This document shows positions 9,327 to 17,936 of a stretch of DNA of 57,388 nt, piece after piece (positions within the stretch are counted from its first letter, which is position 1; every line of letters begins with the position of its first letter). Both the position numbers and the translations under genes were made by a program. The stretch comes from an uncultured Oscillospiraceae bacterium (GTDB lineage Bacteria > Bacillota > Clostridia > Oscillospirales > Oscillospiraceae): NCBI GenBank assembly GCA_944385475.1, contig CALWXJ010000024.1, positions 1 through 57,388 on the forward strand. The letters run 5' to 3'. The notes under the pieces were generated by a model. It was not told the origin of the DNA. It did no database searches and saw nothing but the letters and a program-made list of their open reading frames with translations.

Positions 9327-10964
9327 ATGATGCGCAAAAGACTCTTTGCCATGGTGCTGGCACTTGCGATGTGCCTCTCCCTGGCAGCCTGCGGTGGTGA
9401 TACCACCGATGACGGCGCCACCGATGACGGCGGCTCCGCTGACACCACCAATACCGAGGCCGCTGAGGGCGGCACCATCACCTATGCGCTGGCTGCCGGC
9501 TGGGACACGCTGACCCCCGGCTATTGGTGCACCGCCGGCTATTACGGCACCGTGATCTGGTCCCAGCTCTATGACAAGCTGGTGGACGTTTCGGAGAACG
9601 GCTACACCCCCCGGGGCGCTGTGTCCTGGGAGACCAATGAGGACAAGACCGTGATGACCTTCAAGCTCAATGAGGATGCCAAGTTCTCCGACGGTGAGCC
9701 TGTCACCGCCCAGGACTGGGTGTTCTCCGCCAAGCTGCTGGCCACGGCGGACTTCGGCGCTCCGGACTACTCCAAGCTGTGCGTCGTCTTTGCCGGTACT
9801 GATGAGACCGGCCTGGTGGACGAGAGCCAGGAGTTCGGCGTGAAGGCCCTTGATGATTACACCCTGCAGATCACCTTCAAAGAGGCCATGACCTTCGATA
9901 CCTTCTTCAACAGCTATCAGCACTTCCTCTATGTGCTGCCTGAGCACTGCTTTGAGGGCATGAGCGCCGCAGAGATCGGCGACGCTGACTTCTGGGATAA
10001 CCCGGTGTGCTCCGGCCCCTGGACGGTGGAGAGCCAGGTGGTGAACAACTCCGTGACCCTGGTGCCCAACACCTATTATCACGCCGGCGTTTCCAAGCTG
10101 GACAACCTCATCTTCACGGTGATGGATTCTTCCAACTTTGCCTCCGCCCTGATGTCCGGCTCCATTGACTATTGCTATCCCGCCGTCAGCACCAATGAGG
10201 CCACGGCCCTCCAGGCCTCCAGCAATATCACGGTGGAGACCTCTGCCTCCCCCAACCAGCTCTGGTTCTTCTGCGTCAGCAACCAGAAGATTACGGACGC
10301 CCGGGTCCGCACTGCCATGAACATGGCTATTGACAAGCAGCTCATCGTGGATCAGCTCTTCTCCGGCGGCGCCGTGGCAGTGGAGTCCGTGCAGCTGTAT
10401 GGCTCTGACCTCTACAACAACGATCTTACTTCCAACTATGACCCCGAGGGGGCAAAGGAGCTGCTGGCCGAGGCCGGCTGGGACAGCAGCTACACCCTGA
10501 AGGTGGCCACGCCCTCCGGCATCCGTGCCCAGATCGCCACCATCATTGAGCAGCAGCTGGAAGAGGTTGGTATCAATGTGGAAGTGAGCCAGCTGGATAC
10601 CGGCACCATGTATTCTGAGATGCACGCCGGTAACTATGACGCCATCATGGGCGGCGGCACCCCCAACCTCGACCCCCTGTACTTCCAGGGCAACTTGGAA
10701 TACACCAATATCAATACCTCCATCATCAAGACCAGCGACACCACCTATCACGATATGGCCCAGAAGATCTCCATGGCCGCTACGGAGGAGGAGAAGCTGG
10801 ACTACGTCATGGAGTATCAGCAGTACATGCATGACGAGATGGTGGTGATCCCCGTGGTGGCTGTGTATTCCTACATGGCTTACAGCAACCGCCTGGGCGG
10901 CATCGACCCCAACCTCTCCTGCTACTACAACGACAACACCTGGGAGTGGTACGTCAATGAATAA
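9327..10964 (+). CDS. Peptide-type ABC transporter substrate-binding lipoprotein (SBP family 5)
   Basis: A 545-residue exported binding protein. A positively charged signal peptide ends in the lipobox LAAC with Cys22, followed by an acidic Asp/Thr-rich linker to about residue 47. The SBP_bac_5 body has recognisable landmarks: LYDKLVDVSENGYTPRGAVSWE, TFKLNEDAKFSDGEPVTAQDWVFS, and the C-terminal lobe. AAAAGGAGA precedes tandem ATG codons at 9327 and 9330, and either could be used. It lies 67 bases after the ATPase genes and before a strong terminator. Being last in the operon is less common than being first. It delivers peptide-like ligands to the transporter encoded at 5457-9259. Confidence 0.92.
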   Translation: MMRKRLFAMVLALAMCLSLAACGGDTTDDGATDDGGSADTTNTEAAEGGTITYALAAGWDTLTPGYWCTAGYYGTVIWSQLYDKLVDVSENGYTPRGAVSWETNEDKTVMTFKLNEDAKFSDGEPVTAQDWVFSAKLLATADFGAPDYSKLCVVFAGTDETGLVDESQEFGVKALDDYTLQITFKEAMTFDTFFNSYQHFLYVLPEHCFEGMSAAEIGDADFWDNPVCSGPWTVESQVVNNSVTLVPNTYYHAGVSKLDNLIFTVMDSSNFASALMSGSIDYCYPAVSTNEATALQASSNITVETSASPNQLWFFCVSNQKITDARVRTAMNMAIDKQLIVDQLFSGGAVAVESVQLYGSDLYNNDLTSNYDPEGAKELLAEAGWDSSYTLKVATPSGIRAQIATIIEQQLEEVGINVEVSQLDTGTMYSEMHAGNYDAIMGGGTPNLDPLYFQGNLEYTNINTSIIKTSDTTYHDMAQKISMAATEEEKLDYVMEYQQYMHDEMVVIPVVAVYSYMAYSNRLGGIDPNLSCYYNDNTWEWYVNE

Positions 10965-10999
10965 GCCCGCTGGCTCCAGCGCGGCCTGAGTTCTCCGCA

Positions 11000-11043
11000 A
11001 AAGAAACGGGAGGACGCCTTGAAGGCGTCCTCCCGTTTCTTTT
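11000..11043 (+). terminator. Strong terminator of the peptide-utilisation operon
   Basis: A perfect 19-bp stem (11000-11018 with 11024-11042) encloses the loop TTGAA, with T residues at the 3' end. The A-rich left foot means it could also stop opposing transcription. Confidence 0.85.
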
Positions 11044-11375
11044 CGCCTCAGGTGCGGAAGGCCTGCCGGGGACGGCGGGTGGGGACCGCAGTACAGACTC
11101 AGGAGCGGGGGCGGTATGCCCTCCCACTGGGAAAGAGGGCCCTCCCCGGAAAGGAGCGGACCCTCTCTCAAGAGCGGCTCTTTGCAGCCCGCTTTTGCCT
11201 GTTATGCCGTTCCTTCAGCCCCTTTTGGACAGGCCCTGGGCAAATATAGACGCGGCCGGGCAAGGACCTTACTGCGGGCCCTGGTAAAAAGGGACGTGGA
11301 AGTTTGCTTTCAAAGATACCAGGCGTATCCGGGGGACTGCCGGGGGGACGTTTGCCCGAAGACCACTTCCCCGCC
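11044..11375. other. Intergenic stretch, no gene seen
   Basis: About 330 bases lie between the terminators of two convergent units. Short open frames occur on both strands but none has a ribosome binding site or recognisable product. I see no RNA gene or repeat. Confidence 0.5.
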
Positions 11376-11412
11376 GTAAAAAACCGGGGAGGGGAAATTT
11401 TCCCCTCCCCGG
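11376..11412 (-). terminator. Terminator of the SLH-protein gene
   Basis: Arms CCGGGGAGGGGAA (11384-11396) and its complement (11400-11412) form a 13-bp stem. On the minus strand it is followed by six T. It lies 26 bases past the stop codon. Confidence 0.85.
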
Positions 11413-11438
11413 CAAAGCCGGATGGTATCTATCGGAAC

Positions 11439-13976
11439 TCAGGCCGTGTAGTTCATCATCCGCCAGACGATGGCAGAGATCTGGCCCCGGGTCAGCGTAT
11501 TGCCGGGTTTATAGGTGCTGGTGCCGTTGGAGAAATAGCCCTCGATAATCCCGGCAGCATTGAGGGCCTGGACGTATACATCAGAGGTATCCGTAAAGGG
11601 CTTGGCATTAGAGAGGTTGGTGACACTGAGCTTCATGGCCTTGGCAGCGATCTGGGCCACCTGCAGCCGGGTGATGGAACCATTGAGGTTCACATTGCCG
11701 CTCACCAGCCCGTCGGCCTTGGCGCGGGTAAGATAGCCGCTGAAGACATGGCTGGAGGTGGGGGCCTGCTCGGCATACCCCGCGGCCAGCATGATGAGCT
11801 TCAGCGCCGCACCATAGGTGACGGTATTCTTCTCCTTAAAGGTGCCGTCGTTGTATCCGCTGATGACACTGGCGTCAGAGAGTTCTGTGACATATTTGTA
11901 GCACCAGGTGGAAGAGGTGATGTCGCTGAAGGATTTGATGCTCTTCACCACACCCAGGCACACCTTACCGGTGGCATAGGGCACGCCGTTGGCAGTGTAG
12001 GCCACATACGGCAGCTCCACAGAGCCGGTGTAATTGGATGCGGGGACAAACCGCAGCTGATTTACCCGGTAGGTGCCAGAGGAGAAACCGTAGCTTTCAC
12101 TGGTACTGACCTTCTGGGTGGTGTTCCCGATATACAGCGTGCCCACCGTGGCGCTGGGCAGGGACAAGAACTGGATGCTGGAGGGGGTGGTGATGGTGGC
12201 GCTGGTCACGGCGGAGGAGATATAAGAGGCGGGCATCACCACAGAAGAGCCCCGGAGCATGGGGGTATAGACCTCAGAGACAGCAGAGAGAGTCACGCTG
12301 ATCAGCACAGTGCCCCGGACGGAGTAGCCGTTGGTGCCGTAGGCAATGAAGGGAATGGTGACACAGTAGTTGGTGTTCTGGGGAATATACGTCAGCTCCG
12401 ACAGGGAGAACTGCCCTGCCGCAGGGCTGTAATACAAGGTGTTGCTGGAGCAGTTGGAGGAGGTCAAAAGCAGCTTGGAAGAGCCATAGGTGCTGGTGCC
12501 ATAATAGTTATAGTACAAGCTGCCCTGGGAGGGGACGCCGGTGAGCACCACGGACCGCAGGCCCACGCCGGGATAGGACTTGTGGAAAAAGCGCTGGAAG
12601 TCATTGGCGTTGATCTGGACATTGGTGCTGTAAGTGGTGGCATATACGATGTCGCCGGAGAGAGTGGTGACGGAAGCGGACTCCTCCTCCGGGGAGATGG
12701 TCAGGGTACCGCTGACCTTACGGGTGCTGGAGCGGTAGGCCACAAACTCCAGCGTCACCGTGGTGTCAAAGTCATCCTCCGCCACGAAGCTCAGATCCTC
12801 CAGGGGGTAGGCGTAGTCATCCTTGCTGGGGATCTCATCTTCGTCATAATAGAAGTAGTAATCCTCCAGGTCGCCGGCGCTGATGGCCTCCTCATATTTG
12901 CTGGAGCCATAGCAGTAATACAGGCGGCCCACACTGTTTTTCAGGTTTTCCGAGCCGGTGAATTGGACATAGACCATGGAACCGCTTTCATTGTCTGCAA
13001 AATAGTCGTAGAAATCGTCCGGATCGAAGACAAGCTCTTCGCCGCCCTTGACGGTATAGGAAATATCGCCCTTTTTGCTGTTGCTGCCGCCGGACCCCTC
13101 GCCGATGTTGATGACCAACGTGGCGTTCACCCGGCTGGATTTGTCGCCGTACATGGTGAATTCCAGTTCCAGGGATCCGTCATCTGCCCGCCTGTCTGCC
13201 GCGAAGGTCAGATCATCCAGGGTGCAGCTGATGTCGTCATCGTCCATATCGCTGCCATAGCAGTAGAAGTAATAGTACTTCAGATCGCTCTCGTCCATAT
13301 CCACAGAGCGGTCGTCATAGTCGGAACTGTAAAAATAACCGTAGTCATCCAGGCCCCGCACATCGGTAAAGCGGACATAGTACAAGAACTCGTCGCTCTT
13401 GGCGTCCTCTTCAAAAAGGTCCATAAAGTCCCTGCGGCCGAAGGTGATCTCCTCGCCGGCATCCACATCATAAGTCAGATCGCCCTTGCTGGAGCCGGAG
13501 GAGGACTTGCCGTCCAGATAGATCTCCAAAGAGCCCCGGGTAGTCACGCCGTCCTTACCATAGATGCGGAAATCCAAGGTCACATTGTCCTCTGCGTCGT
13601 CATCGGCCTCGAAGCCCATGCTCTGCAGGCAGTAGCTGTCCCGCCCGTCCACGTCGCTGTCGCTGTAATAGAACTGGGCGTCCTCCAGGTCACTTTCGTC
13701 CAGGTAGACCTTGTCATCGTCCTCGTCATAGGCATAGAGCATGCCGGAACGATCCAAATTGTCAGCGGAGGTGAACTCCACATAATAGATCTCATCGTCA
13801 TCCACGTTCTCATCATAGTAGTCGCGGAAGTCATTGCGCTTAAAGGAAACCGTATCACCGGCCTCTGCGTCGTACTCGATATCCGCCGAGGCTGCGGAGG
13901 CGGCGGGCATCAGCCCCAGCAACAGGGCCAACGCCATGCAGATTGATGGAAGCTGACGTTTAAAAAAGCGGTTCAT
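11439..13976 (-). CDS. Secreted SLH-domain protein with acidic cadherin-like tandem repeats
   Basis: An 845-residue exported protein. The start at 13976 is set by GGGAGG 7 bases upstream; the longer frame opens inside that region. A Sec signal peptide ends near residue 28 (AASA). Five divergent repeats of about 130 residues follow (roughly 30-160, 160-297, 297-435, 435-565, 565-675). Each ends in a strand pattern such as LEFVAYRSSTRKVSGTLTI or VELPYVAYTANGVPYATGKV, resembling tandem-95/cadherin-like modules. Repeats 1-3 are extremely rich in Asp, Glu and Tyr, and repeats 4-5 are Ser/Thr-rich. Three SLH domains fill residues 680-845 (SFSDI...YGAALKLIM, HVFSGYLTRAKADGLVSG, FTDTSDVYVQAL...LTRGQISAIVWRMM) and would anchor the protein to secondary cell-wall polymer. 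It is monocistronic. Adhesion or calcium binding is inference. Confidence 0.85.
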   Translation of the reverse strand: MNRFFKRQLPSICMALALLLGLMPAASAASADIEYDAEAGDTVSFKRNDFRDYYDENVDDDEIYYVEFTSADNLDRSGMLYAYDEDDDKVYLDESDLEDAQFYYSDSDVDGRDSYCLQSMGFEADDDAEDNVTLDFRIYGKDGVTTRGSLEIYLDGKSSSGSSKGDLTYDVDAGEEITFGRRDFMDLFEEDAKSDEFLYYVRFTDVRGLDDYGYFYSSDYDDRSVDMDESDLKYYYFYCYGSDMDDDDISCTLDDLTFAADRRADDGSLELEFTMYGDKSSRVNATLVINIGEGSGGSNSKKGDISYTVKGGEELVFDPDDFYDYFADNESGSMVYVQFTGSENLKNSVGRLYYCYGSSKYEEAISAGDLEDYYFYYDEDEIPSKDDYAYPLEDLSFVAEDDFDTTVTLEFVAYRSSTRKVSGTLTISPEEESASVTTLSGDIVYATTYSTNVQINANDFQRFFHKSYPGVGLRSVVLTGVPSQGSLYYNYYGTSTYGSSKLLLTSSNCSSNTLYYSPAAGQFSLSELTYIPQNTNYCVTIPFIAYGTNGYSVRGTVLISVTLSAVSEVYTPMLRGSSVVMPASYISSAVTSATITTPSSIQFLSLPSATVGTLYIGNTTQKVSTSESYGFSSGTYRVNQLRFVPASNYTGSVELPYVAYTANGVPYATGKVCLGVVKSIKSFSDITSSTWCYKYVTELSDASVISGYNDGTFKEKNTVTYGAALKLIMLAAGYAEQAPTSSHVFSGYLTRAKADGLVSGNVNLNGSITRLQVAQIAAKAMKLSVTNLSNAKPFTDTSDVYVQALNAAGIIEGYFSNGTSTYKPGNTLTRGQISAIVWRMMNYTA

Positions 13977-14243
13977 AAACATACCTCCCAAAATACAGGA
14001 ATCGTAGCAAAAAAGGCGAAAATTCCCTCTCTATATCCTACTTGAAATCGGTCTTACAATCATGAACAAATTATGAACAAGCAAGTCTTTTCCAAGGATT
14101 TTTTTGCCAGTTTTTCCAAGGCTGTCCAAACAGCGCAGACCTTGACTTTTTTAAGAAAAATGAGGTATTCTATGAGAGAAAACAGCCCGGGGGATCCCGG
14201 GGCGCCACCCTGGGGGAGGGCAAAACAAAAGTAGAGCCGCCTC

Positions 14244-14272
14244 TTTACAAATGGCAAATATTCCTATATAAT
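14244..14272 (+). promoter_or_regulatory. Promoter of prfB
   Basis: TTTACA (14244-14249) and a perfect TATAAT (14267-14272) are spaced by 17 bases. The start would be near 14279, about 33 bases before the prfB ATG. Confidence 0.85.
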
Positions 14273-14311
14273 GTTAAAGATACGTTATTTTGAGATCGGA
14301 GAAATCAGTTT

Positions 14312-15436
14312 ATGGCTTTGATCGAATACGATGCATATAAGCAAAAGCTGCGGGATCTGGGTCCGGAAATCGACAAGCTCTCGGCGGCGCTGGACATTGA
14401 AAGTGCCCGGCAGGAGGCTGCCCGCCTGGAAGATGAGACGGCCCAGGACGGGTTTTGGAGCGATCTGGAGCGGTCCCAAAAGGTGCAGCAGCGGCTCAAA
14501 CAGCTGCAAAACAAGATCGCCCGGCAGGAGAAGATCCACGCCACGTGGGAGGACCTCACCACCCTTTGCGAGATGGGGCAGGAGGCGGAGGATCCGGAGA
14601 TCCTGGAGGAGCTGAAAGGGGAGTATGCCGCCCTGGAGGAGAAGGTGGAGGAGACCCGGATGACCACCCTCCTGTCCGGGGAGTATGATGCCTCCAACGC
14701 CATTTTGCAGTTCCACGCCGGCGCCGGCGGCACAGAGGCCCAGGACTGGGCCCAGATGCTCTATCGGATGTAGACCCGCTGGGCCGAGCGCCACGGCTTT
14801 TCCTACAAGGTGCTGGACTATGAGGAGGGGGACGAGGCGGGCATCAAATCCGCCGCCATCTCCATCGAGGGGGAAAACGCCTACGGCCTTTTGAAAAGTG
14901 AAAACGGCGTCCACCGCCTGGTGCGGGTCTCCCCCTTTGACGCCAACGCCCGGCGGCAGACCAGCTTCGCCGCGGTGGAGGTGATGCCGGAGATCGAGGA
15001 CGACAACTCCATCGAGATCCGGGAGGAGGATATCGAAATGCAGGTCTACCGGGCCAGCGGTGCCGGCGGCCAGCACGTGAACAAGACCTCCTCCGCCGTG
15101 CGGCTGATTCACAAGCCCACGGGGATCGTGGTGGCCTCCCAGCAAGAGCGCAGCCAGTTCCAGAATAAGGACAACTGCATGAAGATGCTCCGGGCAAAGC
15201 TTCTGGAGCTCAAGGCGCAGCAGCACGCGGAAAAGATCAGCGACATCAAGGGCGTGCAGATGAAGATCGAATGGGGCAGCCAGATCCGCTCGTACGTGTT
15301 CATGCCCTATCAGATGGTGAAGGACACCCGTACGGGCTATGAGACGGGAAACATCGACAGCGTCATGGACGGGGACTTGGACCCGTTTTTGAACGCCTAT
15401 CTTACCCAGTTGGCCACCGGCGAACTGAAAAAGTAA
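14312..15436 (+). CDS. prfB: Peptide chain release factor 2, interrupted by an in-frame TAG
   Basis: Conceptual RF2 of 374 codons that terminates translation at UAA and UGA. The frame is continuous except for TAG at 14771-14773 (codon 154). Residues before it ([18 protein letters not shown]) and after it (TRWAERHGF) align directly with RF2, where a Tyr sits in between. Downstream lie the RF2-specific tripeptide SPF near 206-208 and the GGQ motif (GAGGQHVN) near 252, so the 153-residue truncated product would be inactive. The usual programmed UGA frameshift near codon 25 is absent: the equivalent region reads AALDIESAR in frame. TAG serves as the normal stop of three other genes here (ending at 33924, 41785 and 54737), so it is not globally reassigned. 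RF2 is normally essential. The codon is either a sequence error, a suppressed mutation or a regulatory stop. A GTG near 14810 has no good ribosome binding site. Confidence 0.8.
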
Positions 15437-15686
15437 ATGCGGAATCCAAGGCAGGCTGGAAACGGCCCTGACTGAGAAAAAGGAGATTTCTCCGCTCCGG
15501 CTTTTCCGCCGGGGCGGGGGATTACCAAAGCCCCTTGCCCCTTGGCAGGAGGCCCCTCCGGAGAAGACTTGCTTTGGAAGCGGCAGGCGCGGCTGTAGGC
15601 CGCGTCCTTTTTCCGCCCAAATAGCCGGGCCCTCCCTCCGGGGAGCAGGAGCAACAACCAAACGAGAACCAAAGAAAGGAAGTCCT

Positions 15687-17075
15687 ATGGAAGAAAATCA
15701 GATGCCTGCCGCCGGCAGGCCGCAGGAAAACAAGATGGGCGTGATGCCTGTGGGCCGGCTGCTGGCCGGCATGGCGGTGCCTATGATGATCTCGATGCTG
15801 GTGCAGGCCTGTTACAACGTGGTGGACAGCGTATTTGTGGCGCAGCTGAGCGAAAATGCCCTGAACGCTGTCTCCCTGGCATTCCCCCTGCAAAGCCTGA
15901 TGATCGCCATGGGCAGCGGTACCGCCGTGGGCGTCAATGCCCTGCTCTCCCGTTCCCTGGGGGAGAAGAACCAGGAGATGGCCGACCGGGCCGCAGGCGT
16001 GGGCATCTTCCTGTCGCTGTGCAGCGCGGTGGTCTTTTCCCTGGTGGGGCTGTTTCTCTCCCGCCCCTTCTTTATGGCGCAGGCCGCCTCTGTGCCGGAG
16101 ATTGTGGAGATGGGGGTGTCCTATACCCGTATCTGCCTGGGCCTTTCCGTGGGCGTGTTCGGCCAGTTCTGCTTTGAGCGGCTGCTGCAGGCCACAGGCC
16201 GCACCACCCTGGCCATGTGTACACAGCTCATCGGCGCGGTAATCAACATCATCATGGACCCCATCATGATCTTCGGCCTGCTGGGCTTTCCCGCCATGGG
16301 GGTGGCCGGCGCTGCCGCGGCCACGGTGCTGGGGCAGATCATAGCCGCCGTGGTGGCCATGATCCTGAACTTCAAGTGCAACCCGGAGATCCATATCCGG
16401 GCGAAAAACATCCGCTGGGACAAGCGGGGGGTGGCGGAGGTCTACCGGGTGGGGATCCCGTCCATCGTCATGCAGTCCATCGGCTCTGTGATGACCTTCG
16501 GCATGAATAAGATTCTCTTTGTGTTCACCCCCACTGCCACAGCAGTGTTCGGCGCCTACTTCAAGATCCAGAGCTTCGTGTTCATGCCGGTGTTCGGCCT
16601 GAACAACGGCATGGTTCCCATCATCTCCTATAATTATGGCGCCGCCCGGCCGGAGCGGGTGTGGAAGACAGTAAAGCTCACCATCTGCACGGCCATGGCC
16701 ATCATGGTGGTGGGGTTTGCCGCATTTCAGCTGGCCCCCGGCCTGCTTTTGGAGATGTTTGACCCCTCGGCGGATATGCTGGCCATCGGGGTGCCGGCGC
16801 TGCGGATCATCTCCGTATCCTTCCTGCTGGCGGGCTTTTGCATTATTGCCGGCTCGGTATGCCAGGCGGTGGGCAACCCCTTTTTCAGCCTGATCGTGTC
16901 CGTGTGCCGCCAGCTGGTGGTGCTGCTGCCGGTGGCGTGGCTGCTGGCGCAGACGCAGCAGCTGCAGCTGGTATGGTGGGCCTTTCCCATTGCGGAAGTG
17001 GTCTCCCTGACCCTCAGTATCATCTTTCTGCGCAGGACCGTGGTTATGGCCAACGCCCGGATGGGAAAAGCGTAA
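15687..17075 (+). CDS. MATE-family efflux transporter
   Basis: A 462-residue integral membrane protein with twelve predicted helices in two six-helix halves. MATE hallmarks include PMMISMLVQACYNVVDSVFVAQL near the N-terminus, SGTAVGVNALLSRSLGEKN, and the matching second-half segments GLNNGMVPIISYNYGA and LLAGFCIIAGSVCQAVG. Family members export cationic drugs or metabolites using a Na+ or H+ gradient. AAAGGAAG precedes the ATG. The 250 bases between prfB and this gene hold no convincing gene. It is convergent with the SpoIIQ-like gene and shares its terminator. Confidence 0.9.
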   Translation: MEENQMPAAGRPQENKMGVMPVGRLLAGMAVPMMISMLVQACYNVVDSVFVAQLSENALNAVSLAFPLQSLMIAMGSGTAVGVNALLSRSLGEKNQEMADRAAGVGIFLSLCSAVVFSLVGLFLSRPFFMAQAASVPEIVEMGVSYTRICLGLSVGVFGQFCFERLLQATGRTTLAMCTQLIGAVINIIMDPIMIFGLLGFPAMGVAGAAAATVLGQIIAAVVAMILNFKCNPEIHIRAKNIRWDKRGVAEVYRVGIPSIVMQSIGSVMTFGMNKILFVFTPTATAVFGAYFKIQSFVFMPVFGLNNGMVPIISYNYGAARPERVWKTVKLTICTAMAIMVVGFAAFQLAPGLLLEMFDPSADMLAIGVPALRIISVSFLLAGFCIIAGSVCQAVGNPFFSLIVSVCRQLVVLLPVAWLLAQTQQLQLVWWAFPIAEVVSLTLSIIFLRRTVVMANARMGKA

Positions 17076-17082
17076 GAAAAGC

Positions 17083-17122
17083 AAATACCCGGCGAAGGAA
17101 AAACCTTCGCCGGGTATTTTTT
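17083..17122. terminator. Bidirectional terminator between MATE and SpoIIQ-like genes
   Basis: A 16-bp stem AAATACCCGGCGAAGG with its complement encloses five A. T residues follow on the plus strand and on the minus strand. It almost touches the stop codon of the minus-strand gene at 17121. Confidence 0.8.
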
Positions 17123-17816
17123 AGCTGTTGAGGTACTCCTCCGGATCCACGGGCTGGCCGTCTTTCGTGACGGAGAAGTGCAGATGGGGGGAGCGGGAGG
17201 ACTCCGCGATGGCGGTGGTGCCCACAGCCCCCACGATCTGGCCGGCGGAGACGCTGTCTCCCACCTCTACCGTGGGATTTTCCTGGAGGTTTGCATAGGT
17301 GGTGACGTATCCGTCGTCATGCCGCAGCGTCACCGTGACCCCCATCAAGGGGTCGTCCTCCACAGACAGCACCGTACCGGCGGAGGCCGCCAGCACCGTT
17401 GTGCCGGGATTGGCGGAGATGTCCACGCCGTCATGGGTGCGCCAGTCTCCCAGGGTCTCATTGTACATCAGCTGGTCCATGGAAAAGGTGGCCACCACGT
17501 CCCCCTCCAAAGGGGTGACCAGGGTGCGGGGAGCCTGGGCCACCACCGGGGTGTCATCCACCTCTACGGTGGGCATCACCGGCTGGGGCTCCTCGATCAC
17601 CACAGGCTCGGATACCTCCTGGACCTCCTCGGGCTCTTCCTGCTGTGTGATCTCCGGCGTGGGGGACACCGTCTGGGTGACGGAGCCGGGCTCTTCCTGA
17701 GGATCCTCCCGTTCCAGCAGCAGGAAGTATCCTCCCACCCCCACCAACAGCAGGCACAGGCTCAGGGCGACATAGAAGCCGCCCCCGGACAAAATGGATT
17801 TAAAGTTATGCTCCAT
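17121..17816 (-). CDS. Membrane-anchored M23-domain protein, SpoIIQ-like
   Basis: A 231-residue protein. The start at 17816 follows GGGAGGAT. A single membrane anchor lies at about residues 12-35, followed by an acidic, Pro/Glu/Val-rich linker to about 100 and a C-terminal LytM/M23 domain. Both metal-binding motifs, HDGVD near 127-131 and HLHF near 210-213, are intact, as in clostridial SpoIIQ and unlike Bacillus SpoIIQ. SpoIIQ sits in the forespore membrane and forms the channel with SpoIIIAH during engulfment. It follows gpmI by 120 bases on the same strand. Other membrane-anchored M23 endopeptidases have the same layout, so the sporulation role is inference. Confidence 0.7.
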   Translation of the reverse strand: MEHNFKSILSGGGFYVALSLCLLLVGVGGYFLLLEREDPQEEPGSVTQTVSPTPEITQQEEPEEVQEVSEPVVIEEPQPVMPTVEVDDTPVVAQAPRTLVTPLEGDVVATFSMDQLMYNETLGDWRTHDGVDISANPGTTVLAASAGTVLSVEDDPLMGVTVTLRHDDGYVTTYANLQENPTVEVGDSVSAGQIVGAVGTTAIAESSRSPHLHFSVTKDGQPVDPEEYLNS

Positions 17817-17936
17817 GGCAGATCCTCCCTCATTCTCGAATCTGAGGGAAGTATGGGCAGATTTTCCGCCCTTTATACCTGCCGGGGAGAAAGAAACAGG
17901 GAGCCGCCTAAAGGCGGCCCCCTGAGGAGAAACCAC

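Noticed and set aside
11304-13946. An 880-codon open frame opposite the SLH gene
   Set aside because: It is a shadow of the Asp/Glu/Tyr-rich repeat coding; the minus-strand product has signal peptide, repeats and SLH domains.
14312-14420. Programmed UGA frameshift in prfB
   Set aside because: The N-terminal region is continuous in one frame and has no TGA or slippery CTTTGAC at the expected place.
14312-15436. Genome-wide reassignment of TAG (for example pyrrolysine) to explain the prfB amber
   Set aside because: Genes ending at 33924, 41785 and 54737 use TAG as their natural stop right after complete family-length proteins.
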